Source: Campanula takesimana
Taxonomy: Eukaryota; Streptophyta; Magnoliopsida; Asterales; Campanulaceae
DNA length: 64,000 nt
Direction: 5' to 3'
Assembly: GCA_026119855.1 (NCBI GenBank)
Contig: JAOWBW010000320.1
Span: forward strand, 1,054,001-1,118,000
In this document: piece by piece, positions 10,538 to 19,844 of the stretch
How positions within the stretch are numbered: the first letter of the stretch is position 1
Layout of the letters: each line of letters begins with the position of its first letter
Position numbers and translations under genes: made by a program
The notes under the pieces: model-generated
The model's database searches: none
The model's input: only the letters and a program-made list of their open reading frames with translations
Told to the model about the DNA's origin: nothing

Positions 10538-11563
10538 TTAGCAACTTTTGACAACCCACTCTTGCTTGACCTTAGGATTTTTACGTCCTTTGGCATTGGG
10601 AGTGAATCGCAAAAGGCATTCCACGGCCTTGTGTCCTGAACAATCACAAATGGAACAATGATGAAAGCCACCAATCACGTGAGTTTTCACAAACTCTTTA
10701 CTTTTCTTGGGGATGGCATTCTTCTTTGGGTCAGATGAACTAGACTTAGCAAAATCTTTCTTTTGAAATTTTGGAGCGCTTTTTCTCGGAGGGCGCATAG
10801 GGCTAGGAGGCGCACGGCGATGAGGCGCGTGGCTCTTAGGCGCATAATGAGCACTCGGAGAGGGAGCGTGCCTATTTTCAAGAATGATTTTGCTAGGAGA
10901 TGGTTCATCTGTAGCTATATCTTTCCCATTAGCTTTCCCAAATTGCTTCGTTGGGTAGACATAATGGAATGTTTGTCTCTTGACTTTTTCCTGTCCTTTA
11001 CCCATTGAATTAGAATGTTTTTCCTTGGGAATTTCAAGAGTTTGTTGGTTGGTAAATTCACTATCTCTTTCAGCACAGACATCACATTTAAAGTTGTCAC
11101 TAGTTGATGAGAATCCCAAGCCACTTTTATCACCACTGACTTTTTGGGACTCAAATATATTCTCCATAGTGACACGAGAATTGGACCACTCATTTGTAAT
11201 CTTTTTAAGATCAGTAATTTGAGCAACCAATTCATCGTTTTGAACTTTAAGAAGTGAGTTCTGTTCTGTTAGAAAAGTGTTTTTAACAGTAAGAGGAGTC
11301 ATGCTCTTTATCTGCTCCTTAAGGAGGGTGAGTTCAGATTTAAGTAGAGATTTCTCGGTCTTAAGCTGGGAAATTTCATCACATGATAATGCTAAAGCTT
11401 CCTTCATACTATCAAATCTAGTGATTACCTTTTCAGCCTTTTTGAACAATTTTTCTTGTTCAGCAATCACTTCATCATTGATTTTGAAGATTGGAGCAGT
11501 TGGTTCAACCTGTGGTCTAATGTATGCTCCTTTTCTCAATTTGTTCCTTGCTCCAAGATCACA
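10538..11563 (-). CDS. gag: Copia-1 gag, C-terminal part beyond the TGA
   Basis: In the same frame as gag and directly after its TGA, 341 codons are open to a TAA. Residues 30-135 form a heptad-rich coiled coil (EISQLKTEKSLLKSELTLLK). The last 45 residues hold a second CCHC knuckle, CSICDCSGHKAVEC. Sirevirus-type Gags are long, with a coiled coil and two knuckles, so this is best read as the rest of Gag rather than a separate gene. It ends 38 bp before the pol ATG, in a different frame. Expression would need stop read-through; otherwise the copy is defective for full-length Gag. Proline-alanine text such as HYAPKSHAPHRRAP arises from repeated TGCGCC words. Confidence 0.75.
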   Translation of the reverse strand, partial: CDLGARNKLRKGAYIRPQVEPTAPIFKINDEVIAEQEKLFKKAEKVITRFDSMKEALALSCDEISQLKTEKSLLKSELTLLKEQIKSMTPLTVKNTFLTEQNSLLKVQNDELVAQITDLKKITNEWSNSRVTMENIFESQKVSGDKSGLGFSSTSDNFKCDVCAERDSEFTNQQTLEIPKEKHSNSMGKGQEKVKRQTFHYVYPTKQFGKANGKDIATDEPSPSKIILENRHAPSPSAHYAPKSHAPHRRAPPSPMRPPRKSAPKFQKKDFAKSSSSDPKKNAIPKKSKEFVKTHVIGGFHHCSICDCSGHKAVECLLRFTPNAKGRKNPKVKQEWVVKSC

Positions 11564-12961
11564 TCATGAGAATAGCAATCCACCATCGTTTTGAGCCGGA
11601 GTGAGAAAACCTTGTTCAACGAGCTCGCTTATGGTTGGTCCTTTCTTCTTTTTCACTTCTTGAAAACCTACAGATTTCTTGATAGGTTTATTCAAGGCAT
11701 TCATATCGGGAACATCCTTGGAGAAGTCATCATCAGAATCATAAGCATCAACTTCATCATCATTTGCCATCAAACAAACGAGTCCATCATCGGAATCTTC
11801 ATCGCTCTCATCGGAGTCTGTTTCAATCCAAGTGTTGTGCTCATTTGCTGGTGCTTCTTCTTCAGCAACCATTCCCTTGTGACGAGTGAACTTGGGAGTG
11901 AATTTGGGAGTATGGCTGCTCTTCTTCTGCATATATTCAAATTTGGGGATCGGGCAGCTTGATGCAAAATGTCTGGGTTTCCTGCAATTAAAACAAACAA
12001 GATCTTCTTTTCTTTTTGAATCACTGCTCCTTGAAAACTTTTGAGGAGCTTTGCTGGTAGATCCTTGAAATTTGTTGGTTGAGCCGGGTCTTGAGAATTT
12101 TCTGAATTTTTGAAATTTCTTCACAAATAAAGCGAAGTCTTCATCATCCATGTCTAATAGCTCAGAAGTAGAAATTTTGGGATCGGAGCTTTTCTCATCT
12201 TGTACAGGCGCAGGAGTAGGCGCAGGTGTAGGCGCAGCTTCTCTGTGCGCCATCATAGCCATAGATTTTGACTTTCCTTCAGTTTCGCTGATTCGTTGGA
12301 GTTTGAGTTCGTAAACTTTGAGATTTGCATATAGGTTCCTTAAAGTCCAAACATCTAAAGTTCCAGTGTCTTCAAGAGCGCTAGATTTATGTAGGTATCT
12401 TGATCCAAAAGCTTGTAGAAAATTTACATTCAAATCTTTGTTGGTAAACTTCATGCCAAGTGAAATACATAGATTGATAATTTCACAGTAGCGTTCATAA
12501 GTTTGCCTCAAGTTTTCACCGGGGAGTTGAGAGAAATTGTTGAATCTCTTTTGTACTTCGTATTTCTTGTTCTCCTTGCAGACGGTGTCTCCTTCAATAT
12601 GCTCTTCAATAGCATCCCATAGCTCATTAGCGGTAGCACAATGCATGACTTGTTGTTTCATAGCCGTGCTTAGAGTGCTTAGAAGAATGTTTCTTGCTTT
12701 CCCATCATTTGCAACTCTTCTAATTTCTTCCTCGGTCCATTCTTCCCTTGGTTTGAGAATTGTAGGTTGGGCAGCGTTGGTGCGTGGATTTGGATTCGCC
12801 TTCATCGGAATATAAGGTCTATAAACGACGGTGTCATGGAGCCTTTCATCGATTGAGTTGAGATGAGTCAATATGCTGAATTTCCATACGTCAAAATGAT
12901 CTTCATCAAAGACCGGAACGTGAGTGTAGTTTGCAGTTGCCATAGGTTTTGAGTTTGCCAT
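11564..12961 (-). CDS. gag: Copia-1 gag, N-terminal part with first zinc knuckle
   Basis: A 465-residue ORF starts with ATG 74 bp inside the 5' LTR. Its first 250 residues carry the retrotransposon Gag (UBN2-type) fold signatures, including FDVWKFSILTHL near residue 25 and LWDAIEEHI near 114. Near residue 330 there is a CCHC zinc knuckle, CFNCRKPRHFASSC. Spacing is correct (C-X2-C-X4-H-X4-C), but the usual glycines are arginines. An acidic stretch follows. The ORF stops at a single TGA (11564-11566), and the same frame stays open for 341 more codons that hold a second knuckle. Gag therefore looks like one gene interrupted by one stop, possibly CGA to TGA by cytosine deamination. Its role is particle assembly and RNA packaging in the cytoplasm. 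Confidence 0.88.
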   Translation of the reverse strand: MANSKPMATANYTHVPVFDEDHFDVWKFSILTHLNSIDERLHDTVVYRPYIPMKANPNPRTNAAQPTILKPREEWTEEEIRRVANDGKARNILLSTLSTAMKQQVMHCATANELWDAIEEHIEGDTVCKENKKYEVQKRFNNFSQLPGENLRQTYERYCEIINLCISLGMKFTNKDLNVNFLQAFGSRYLHKSSALEDTGTLDVWTLRNLYANLKVYELKLQRISETEGKSKSMAMMAHREAAPTPAPTPAPVQDEKSSDPKISTSELLDMDDEDFALFVKKFQKFRKFSRPGSTNKFQGSTSKAPQKFSRSSDSKRKEDLVCFNCRKPRHFASSCPIPKFEYMQKKSSHTPKFTPKFTRHKGMVAEEEAPANEHNTWIETDSDESDEDSDDGLVCLMANDDEVDAYDSDDDFSKDVPDMNALNKPIKKSVGFQEVKKKKGPTISELVEQGFLTPAQNDGGLLFS

Positions 12962-13020
12962 TTAGAATCGGCACCCAAGCTGTTAAGCTTGAAAAACGAA
13001 AAATGTTTTATAAAGGTGTT

Positions 13021-13033
13021 TGCTCTGATACCA
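13021..13033 (-). other. Primer binding site of Copia-1 (initiator tRNA-Met)
   Basis: TGGTATCAGAGCA on the minus strand sits two bases inside the 5' LTR. It is the usual plant Copia complement of the 3' end of initiator tRNA-Met, which primes minus-strand cDNA synthesis. Confidence 0.9.
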
Positions 13034-13035
13034 CT

Positions 13036-14496
13036 TGTTGGTCCCAAAGGGCAACAAGGGTATGAAAAATAGCTAGAGGGGGGGTGAATAGCTGTTTTAA
13101 AATTCTTTTCGTACCCTTGAAAAACTCAATTGCAAATGCGCACTCTATCAAGTAAGCGTTATGAAATGCGCCTAAGTGAGTGAGTGAAATGCACAGCGGA
13201 ATTTAGTAATGAAAAATAGGCGCAAAGTGATAAAGGGAACGCAACACACACACTAAGTATTTTGGCTCAAAGTGAGTGAAATAAGGAACTAAGGCAAATG
13301 ATATAACAAACACAACACAATTCAGATCAATCAATCTACAATGAGTAAACAAGCAAATAGTGAGTGAAAGTAATAACTTGAAAGAAATAACAAGATAATA
13401 ACACAAGCTATTTGGAGAGGTTCGATCAATGAAAGATCTACGTCCTCTACCAAGATGGTTAGTCTTGGATTTCTAATCGAGATCTTATATTATGAGTGAG
13501 TGTTACAAATTACAATGTTTGAGCTTATACACTAACTTAAGATCTATTACTATGAAAGAACAAATCCAAAACAATAACCGGTGTATCTCTAAAAGATGGA
13601 TCTAAATGATCAAACTTAAAGAGGTGCGTGTGTGTTCTTAGTATCAAGGCTCTTTAGATCTTTGAGATGGAGAGCACAAGAAACTAAAGTGTTAAGGCTT
13701 GAAGATCTGGGCTAAGGATGAAGGTATGAAGATGTTCTTGAAAAATCTGGAAAAACGAAGGCAATCTTCAAATCTTCAACAAATGCTTTGAGAGAGAAAT
13801 TCTTGAAATTCTAAGCAAAACTCAGCAACTTCAAAATGTTGAAGTTATGGGGTATTTATAGTGAACTTCAAAAAACTAGCCGTTGGAAATCCTTGTGGAT
13901 AAGATGAGCTGTCGCTCGTTGATTGGAGCATGCATATATTATGGCCATTTTGACACTCAACATAAAAGTGACCGTTATGGACACGTGTCAACAGATTATG
14001 CGCATATGCATCTTTTAACCACCGTTGGATCATTGGCGTAATTTGAATTCTCTTCAAGTCTTCGAGTTCTTCAATAAATCACTGAGTTTGAATAAACACT
14101 TTGAGGCGCGTTTGAGCCAAGAGGCGCATTGAGCCAAGAGGCACACAGAAGCGTGTGCTTAAATCAAGGGGCGCAGAGGCGCGTAACATAGCTTATGAAG
14201 AGAGCCTTATGCGCGCGCTCTAAATGGCGCATGGCGCGAATGTGGAAGGCGCGTGGCGCGTGGCGCAGAAGGCGCATAAGCGCGGCTCAAACTCACTGAG
14301 TGATTTTTCTTGAAACTTGATCTTCTTGCCCTATTTCTAAGCCTATTCTATAACAATGGACAACTTAAAAAATGAAGTATAAATACTTCTTACATGTGGG
14401 TCTAAAGTCCATGAAATAAAACTTAGGTGATGGATCAATCAAATCTAATAAAACCTATTACATTTAAAACTGAGATATATGTGGGCATACCCAACA
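13036..14496 (-). repeat. 5' LTR of Copia-1
   Basis: The 1461-bp promoter-bearing LTR lies upstream of gag in transcription direction. It ends in the same TGTTGG and CCAACA termini as the left copy and is followed by the target duplication AATGA at 14497-14501. Its lower end abuts the primer binding site at 13021-13033, which fixes the element as minus-strand. Confidence 0.95.
13853..13860 (-). promoter_or_regulatory. TATA box of the Copia-1 5' LTR
   Basis: TATAAATA on the minus strand, in the context CACTATAAATACCCC, lies inside the 5' LTR. Transcription would start about 30 bp downstream and run through the R-U5 part into gag. The same box is kept at 1854-1861 in the 3' LTR. Confidence 0.6.
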
Positions 14497-14755
14497 AATG
14501 ACTTAGTAGAGCATTTGACAATGCAAACTTGAGCAACTCCTGGAGCGAAAATTGAATGTCAGACCATCTAGTATTCTTTGGTGCTGTTGGAAACCTTTTA
14601 GCAAGGGTGTTTAACCCCAATCTTAATAATCACTCATCACCAAACAGTTCTCTATCCTTAAAATAATTAAAACTAAAGAGCATTTCTCTGTCCCTAATGT
14701 AATCAAAACTGGAGAGGAACACCAACATAGAGTTCACAAATATTTCTCAAATATG
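14497..14755 (-). other. Host DNA between two Copia elements, possible exon
   Basis: After the AATGA duplication the minus strand reads an open stretch with RFPTAPKNTRWSDIQFS and LQELLKFALSNALL, ending at the Copia-1 insertion point. Joined in thought to 1027 and below, the frame would run toward a CAG|GT. It looks like a coding exon by composition, but I do not recognise the family. The upper half (14640-14755) is AT-rich with no signal. Confidence 0.3.
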
Positions 14756-15584
14756 TGTTGGTGTTATGCCCTAGGCATATTGTTTGTAAAATTAATGTTA
14801 TTATTTATAAAGATATTGAATGTTTGATTATTATGTCTTTTGCATGTTTATTATAATAATCCCCATCCCTGATAATTATGATTAATTATTAGTATAAGTT
14901 TAATAGATAATCATATGATGATTATGGTGTATGGGATACAATTAGACTTATGGGTATTTGTTGGAGAACAAATACTGGACTGACCCCTATGAGATTTATG
15001 TCAAGGTCACAATGTCATAATTAAGTCTCATATAGTTATATCACTGGAATCTTTAGACCTGAGGTTATCACAGTCTTCCACATGATGAACATTACGTTTG
15101 ACATATTCAAACGTTATCCCTAACCGGATAGCTATAAAGAATATGATTGGCATAATCGGAATCATGTAGGGAAGAGTAATAAGCCAAGATGCGATTTGTT
15201 CCTCGTCAAGAGAGATGTCAAGCTTTGGCCACTCGATGAATGGTATTGATGAAATGCATGGCCGTGCTCAAATAAGATTTGTATTATCAATACATTCGGG
15301 ATCGAGAAAGCATTGAACAAATGTAAGTTGACCATTGACCATGGCTTACGTTCAATAGACATCGTGTAACAAAGAGATTATGTTATGTTCTATTTTAGGA
15401 AACTTTGGAGTTCAAAGTTATACTAATTGGGTAGTCATAATGGCTTGCTAGAGTCCGCTTATGACTTACGAGGTTTGACTGGTTCGGACTCGTTGCCAAC
15501 TTAGTATAATCCTATTGGGTCACACACGCAGAACGGATAATTAAAAGGAGCGAAAAACAAAGTAAAACGGGTCCTGCCTAAAGG

Positions 15585-15630
15585 ATCCGTACGGCTGAAT
15601 CTGGATGCTTCCAGAAACATCCGTACGGAT
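15585..15630 (+). repeat. Stem-loop 1 of the Copia-3 family (in LTR)
   Basis: Perfect 10-bp arms ATCCGTACGG and CCGTACGGAT enclose 26 bases. These contain an inner hairpin, TCTGGA and TCCAGA around TGCT. Confidence 0.75.
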
Positions 15631-15715
15631 GGTTTTGCCGGTAGAATCAGTTTTTAGGAAAACTCTTGTTGAAAAAGAAAACCTAAGTCCTAAAGGGTTT
15701 CTGAAACCCCTTGAA

Positions 15716-15723
15716 TATAAATA
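15716..15723 (+). promoter_or_regulatory. TATA box of the Copia-3 LTR
   Basis: TATAAATA in the context TTGAATATAAATACACAC, about 400 bp before the LTR end, is the likely U3 promoter box. Confidence 0.5.
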
Positions 15724-16125
15724 CACACTGACGGGAATTGTTCCCTAGTTGTTGATTTGATCAATTCAAAAGTCTTTCTTAGAGAAAGAAATCACACATT
15801 ATATTCTTGGGTTATTGTGATTGATTAATCTCAATTATCAAGTCACAATAATAGTTAGGAGCTTTGAAGAATCGTTCTTCAACATCGTTGATCAATCCGA
15901 AGACCTAGCAGTCAAGTTCAAGAAGGCGTTCTTGAAATCTGTTCGTTGTGTGGATCACCGGTAGAGGGCGTTTGTCTTAACGCTTAATCCAAGTTTTACA
16001 TAACGATCTACAAGGGTTAGTTTCTTTCATCTTGTTATTATGAATTATTGTTCATAGCGGATCTAGGCTATTGGGTTTTATTCATGTCTATCTTCCGCTG
16101 CGCATGATTGCACGAAACCCAACAG

Positions 16126-16140
16126 TGGTATCAGAGCCCC
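16126..16140 (+). other. Primer binding site of Copia-3 (initiator tRNA-Met)
   Basis: TGGTATCAGAGCCCC follows the LTR terminus after one base and is complementary to the 3' end of initiator tRNA-Met. It proves plus-strand orientation. Confidence 0.9.
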
Positions 16141-16529
16141 GTTGATGATCAACAATTCTAATATTATCATGAAATAATTATTTAATGTGATTATTTAATT
16201 GGTATGATCATGAGATAGATGAATTTATGTGATGGATTTTATATGAAATATAAAATATGCATGCTAGTTGATGTGGTTGTAATATTGATTTGATTAATAT
16301 GTATGATTCCATGCTTAGATTATCATGTTGTAATTAGATTATTTTATTGATGATCTTGATCTAATTTGTATGTGAAATAAATTGGTTATTGAATATATGA
16401 ATTAGATGGGTTAAAATTCGTAATCTGCAATTTCATGTTTCTGTAATCTGATTATGTATAAACACGATATTAAGATTGATCGAATTTCTGAAATCTGAAA
16501 ATCTGGAAAACTTGAGATTCTACCTAAGA

Positions 16530-16574
16530 ATCCGTACGACTGTTTTGGGAGCCTCCAAACACATCCGTACGGAT
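16530..16574 (+). repeat. Stem-loop 2 of the Copia-3 family
   Basis: Outer arms ATCCGTACG and CGTACGGAT. The inner arms are TTTGG(G)A and TCCAAA, which differ in sequence from stem-loop 1 while keeping pairing. Confidence 0.7.
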
Positions 16575-16822
16575 GGTTTTGGTCCACTCCCAAATTTCAT
16601 TCTGACTTCTTATGTTCAGATTGTTCTGCAAATTGTTTGCAGAATTCGAACCTGGAAACAGAAACTGGTTTCAGACGGCTGGTTTTCGAAACCGTGTTTC
16701 CTGAAACAGTTATCTGTTGAGAATTCGGAATAATTGCAGAAATCAGAGTTCTAAAGAGTTTAGAATTGCTGTAATCTATGAGATTAAGAAACATTGAAAG
16801 GGTCTTGAGACATGCGACCAAT

Positions 16823-16868
16823 CTATACGGGAATGTGGATGCCTTTTGGCTTAGTTTCGACCGTATAG
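16823..16868 (+). repeat. Stem-loop 3 of the Copia-3 family
   Basis: Perfect arms CTATACGG and CCGTATAG flank a 30-base loop containing GAATGTGGATGCC. The identical loop recurs at 16901-16930 with different arms. Confidence 0.75.
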
Positions 16869-16894
16869 AGAAGTTGCCTGGTTTCTTGATCTTA

Positions 16895-16936
16895 GTACGG
16901 GAATGTGGATGCCTTTTGGCTTAGTTTCGACCGTAC
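16895..16936 (+). repeat. Stem-loop 4 of the Copia-3 family
   Basis: Arms GTACGG and CCGTAC flank the same 30-base loop as stem-loop 3. The arm bases differ from stem-loop 3 on both sides, preserving pairing. Confidence 0.75.
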
Positions 16937-17020
16937 GTTTTGTGCTCTCAATTTCAAGATGCTCTGCGGATGTAGTTCCAGAATCCTGAAAAGTTCAGAG
17001 TTTCTGAGATATGCATAACT

Positions 17021-17066
17021 ATCCATACAGATGAATCTGGATGCTTCCAGAAACATCCGTACGGAT
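17021..17066 (+). repeat. Stem-loop 5 of the Copia-3 family
   Basis: The inner part is identical to stem-loop 1. The left arm, ATCCATACAG, has decayed relative to the right arm, CCGTACGGAT. Confidence 0.65.
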
Positions 17067-17732
17067 GGTTTGGGTTATACTGACTGTGATTTGTTTTAGA
17101 TGGCTGGTTGTTAAACCATGTTTCCTGAAACAGATTCAAATTCAGAAGTCCAGACCACTAATGAGATCAGAATCTTAAAGGAGTTTAAGATTGGAGAAAT
17201 CTCATGATTTCAGACTTTTATCCCTAACTAGCGCAACTAATGTCACATAAAATTAATTCGGATAATTGATTAACTTTATGTGTGTGAACCTTCTTAAAAT
17301 TTTAAGTTATGTGCCAATCCATGATTAAAACACTTGTGAGTACATGGGTAGTTTTATGTGGGTTACGCCCTAGCTTAGGCACATTAATTCTATTCATCTA
17401 TAAGCAAGATGAGGAAACAGTGATTCCTATACGATTAAAATGCTTTAACTTAATTAGGCTATCAAAACATTTTTGGGCCTAAGGCACAGATGAGATTAAA
17501 ACATGTTTAGACATATGATGTCTGAAATCTCATAAAAGATCTAAGAGTCATATATGATATGATTGACAAGGAGTTGTCTACCTAAATAACTTATTTTGAG
17601 CAGTCCTGCCCTAGCCGACTCAAAGTTAAGTGAAATATGGATCTTAGCCCATTTTAATTATATGATACATTAGATGTATTTGAAGGTTATATAATTTAGT
17701 GGGAGTATTTGTGAAATACTTATAATATCTTT

Positions 17733-18030
17733 AACCGGCCCGTACTTACCCCGGTTCCGGTTCCGGTTTGGCACAATACGGTTCCGGTTCGGTCCGGTTC
17801 CGGTACGGTTCCGGTCCGGTTCCGGTCCTCTCCTTTAAAATTATTGAAAAATAAGGGATTTTCGGTACGGTTCCGGTTCGGCATATATGTGACCCTGAAC
17901 CGGCCCGCATGCCTTGCGGTTCCGGTTCGTCCGGTTCCGGTTTCCTCCCCGGTTTGCTCCGGTTCCGGGCTTTTCCGGTCCGGTTCCGGTCCGGTTCCGG
18001 TCCGGTTCCGGTCCGGTTTGGCCATCCCTA
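17733..18030 (-). mobile_element. Truncated hAT-like MITE rich in CCGGTTCCGG (copy 1)
   Basis: Reads as the reverse of the element at 21961-22293 and ends with the same terminus, TTTGGCCATCCCTA, but lacks the other terminal 60 bp. The interior is made of repeated GGTTCCGG and GGTCCGG words around an AT-rich centre. ORFs here are by-products of the repeat. Confidence 0.75.
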
Positions 18031-18159
18031 AGTGCTACTGCTGCCCAGCTTCATTTTGTGCATTAAATAAAAAGCGCTAGACGGTCGCTAGCGCCGTAGC
18101 AGCGCTTAGGCGGGGTCTAGACGAAAGGGGGCGGAAATTCAGAAATAGTTATAATATCC
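18031..18159. repeat. GC-rich repeat fragment left of Copia-2
   Basis: Contains inverted words such as GCGCTAGACGG, GCTAGCGCC and GGCGGGGTCTAGACG. Related text (CTAGACGGGACTTAGGCG, AAGCGGGGTCTAAGCGG) resumes at 25268 beyond Copia-2. This suggests a palindromic repeat into which Copia-2 inserted. TSD TATCC is at 18155-18159. Confidence 0.4.
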
Positions 18160-18162
18160 AAT

Positions 18163-19295
18163 TGTTTGATATCACTCAAAAATAAGTTTTCTTAAAAAAT
18201 AAATTTCAATAAATTTACTTGAACCGGTAATAAAAAGGGTAAAGTCGAGTCCAGTATCAATACTGTCTCCGTAAGACAAATTTGCCCCGTACAAGTGCTC
18301 ACGGTCTTGGCAAACTGTCCCTAAGATAAAACGACTTTCGAATTAATATTAGAAGCACTTCAAAAATATTAATTCCGGCGAACTACTTTAATGCTAGAGA
18401 AATTCCAGACTTGAAAGAAGAAAGAATGCAACAATATGTTGAGAATGAGAGAAAGAAGAGAGAATGGGTTAATGAGTGAATTGTCAAATGAGGAGGAGGG
18501 CGTTATATAATAAGTGAAGAGGCAAGGAGCCTTTTGGGGAATAGACACAAATAGTGTCTGGTGGAATCTTGGCCATCAGATCAGATTGGAATGGAGGACT
18601 GAGATCAGGCAGCCGAACCAGCATGAACCGAACCGACGCGGGTCGGTTCGACCCAAACCGCCACCCGAACCGGCGCGACCCTAGCCGCTCCAAACTGCCT
18701 GGAAGCCTTCTCGGCTGGGCCGCTCCAGACAGGCCCAATCCGCGCCAAGCCTATTCCCAGCCGAATCAAGATCACGGGCTGACCCACCACCGAGCCCACT
18801 TTAGCCAAAAATTTAAGCTCCACAATGACCGATGCGTACGAAGTGCAAAGTGCGCCCTAAACCGCCCATTCCGCCTTTCGCGCCGCTTCGCGGGTTATGG
18901 GTTAATTTTGAGCAAGCCCAAAATCAACCTATTTCCCCCACTAGCTTGCATGGTTGGCCCAATAGCCCACTTGGTTGGCCCAAGGAGGATACAACTTGAT
19001 GACTCCTCCTTAGATGTCCACATTAATATGTTGGCTTGAATTCCCCTTTCTTAGGAATGTGGGATGTAACTCTCATTTGCCTTTTTACTCTTCAACTATT
19101 ATCTTAAATTGCTAGCTTTAGGCATTAATTTCTCATTCACCCGAAATTGGTTTTGAGAAAATAAATATACCTCATTAATCTACTCCAAACGTAGATTAAT
19201 AATTTGCAACTTAAATTCATTTTCCATAAAATGAATACTCTTGGAATTTTGGTCAAAGTTAGGTCAAACCTAATTTCCTATACCAATTTCCAACA
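18163..19295 (-). repeat. 3' LTR of Copia-2
   Basis: A 1133-bp repeat, read on the minus strand from TGTTGGAAATTGG to ATATCAAACA. It contains a 60-bp GC-rich segment (near 18845-18895) that is shortened in the other LTR. The TATA box is altered to TATATAAC. Confidence 0.9.
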
Positions 19296-19304
19296 ATCCC
19301 CCAC
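19296..19304 (-). other. Polypurine tract of Copia-2
   Basis: GTGGGGGAT on the minus strand directly precedes TGTTGG of the 3' LTR. Confidence 0.8.
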
Positions 19305-19844
19305 ATGAATGACAATTAATGCATGTATGCAGGTTCGTCTGGATTTCCTCGTGAACCATTATTGCATCTGGATAGGTAGCTTGTGGCCTTGAACCTTCCG
19401 TAGTAAAATACTATAGGATTTACTAGCCACTTGGTAGCGCGATGCCTTGAACCGATGACTGTATAGTGTAAACCAAGACAATAGTACTCACACAATAACA
19501 GCTCGAACATTGTTTCGTTCTCACGTTTTTGTCCATTTCAGCCTTGGACCATATCTTAGTTTCATAAGCGTTCAGTTAGAAGCGGGCCATGTACTTCTCA
19601 CTTATATAGGTGATCTCATATAAAGAGTATCCTGCCATACTCTACATTTCAGGTATAGGAATCATTAAAAGTCTAAATGACTTAACCTCACCACCGTTGC
19701 AGGGACTTACACTTGGACTGTCTAAGAATGAGTTGAAACGAGTTCCAAGTGTTTCACTCGAACTTTCATAACTTGGTTGTCTCATTGAACCAAGGTTCTG
19801 GGATCTCCAGTTCTCAAGGTTGAGTGTCTGCTATGATCGTTCAT
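19305..19844 (-). other. Spacer between pol and polypurine tract of Copia-2
   Basis: About 540 bp downstream of RNase H with no ORF of recognised family. Confidence 0.6.

Larger units (their letters stand above)
1033..14496 (-). mobile_element. Complete Sirevirus-like Ty1/Copia LTR retrotransposon (Copia-1)
   Basis: A 13.46-kb element bounded by TGTTGG and CCCAACA and flanked by the 5-bp target duplication AATGA (1028-1032 and 14497-14501). On the minus strand the order is 5' LTR, initiator tRNA-Met primer site, gag, pol (protease, integrase, reverse transcriptase, RNase H), a third spliced ORF, polypurine tract and 3' LTR. Integrase before reverse transcriptase defines Copia. The protease block LDSGCSRHMTGD, the large two-knuckle gag and the extra ORF after RNase H point to the Sirevirus lineage. 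By eye the LTRs differ by about eight substitutions and a few length changes in 1.46 kb, so insertion is recent. Pol is uninterrupted; gag carries one in-frame TGA. It interrupts host DNA near the FLX-like fragment. Confidence 0.95.
14756..16124 (+). repeat. 5' LTR of Copia-3
   Basis: A 1369-bp repeat beginning TGTTGGTGTTATGCCC and ending GAAACCCAACA, with inverted termini TGTTGG and CCAACA. It has a TATAAATA box at 15716-15723. No partner LTR is in the window, so it is assigned from termini and the adjacent primer site. Confidence 0.8.
14756..17732 (+). mobile_element. Truncated plus-strand Copia-type element (Copia-3): 5' LTR and leader
   Basis: The LTR 14756-16124 is followed at once by an initiator tRNA-Met primer site and 1.6 kb of non-coding DNA. 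The element then breaks off where a hAT-like MITE begins at 17733. No gag, pol or second LTR was found in the window. It is either a decapitated autonomous element or part of a large non-coding derivative. A purine-rich GTGGGAGTA at 17700 could be a remnant polypurine tract. Confidence 0.75.

Noticed and set aside
17720..18080. ORFs of repeated Gly-Thr-Gly or Pro-Val-Arg-Phe composition
   Set aside because: They are translations of GGTTCCGG repeats in the hAT-like MITE; the same happens at 21966-22395.
18484..19039. GC-rich ORFs in the Copia-2 LTR (and at 24505-24871)
   Set aside because: Present in both LTRs with frame-disrupting differences and no family signature. They reflect local GC richness of the LTR.
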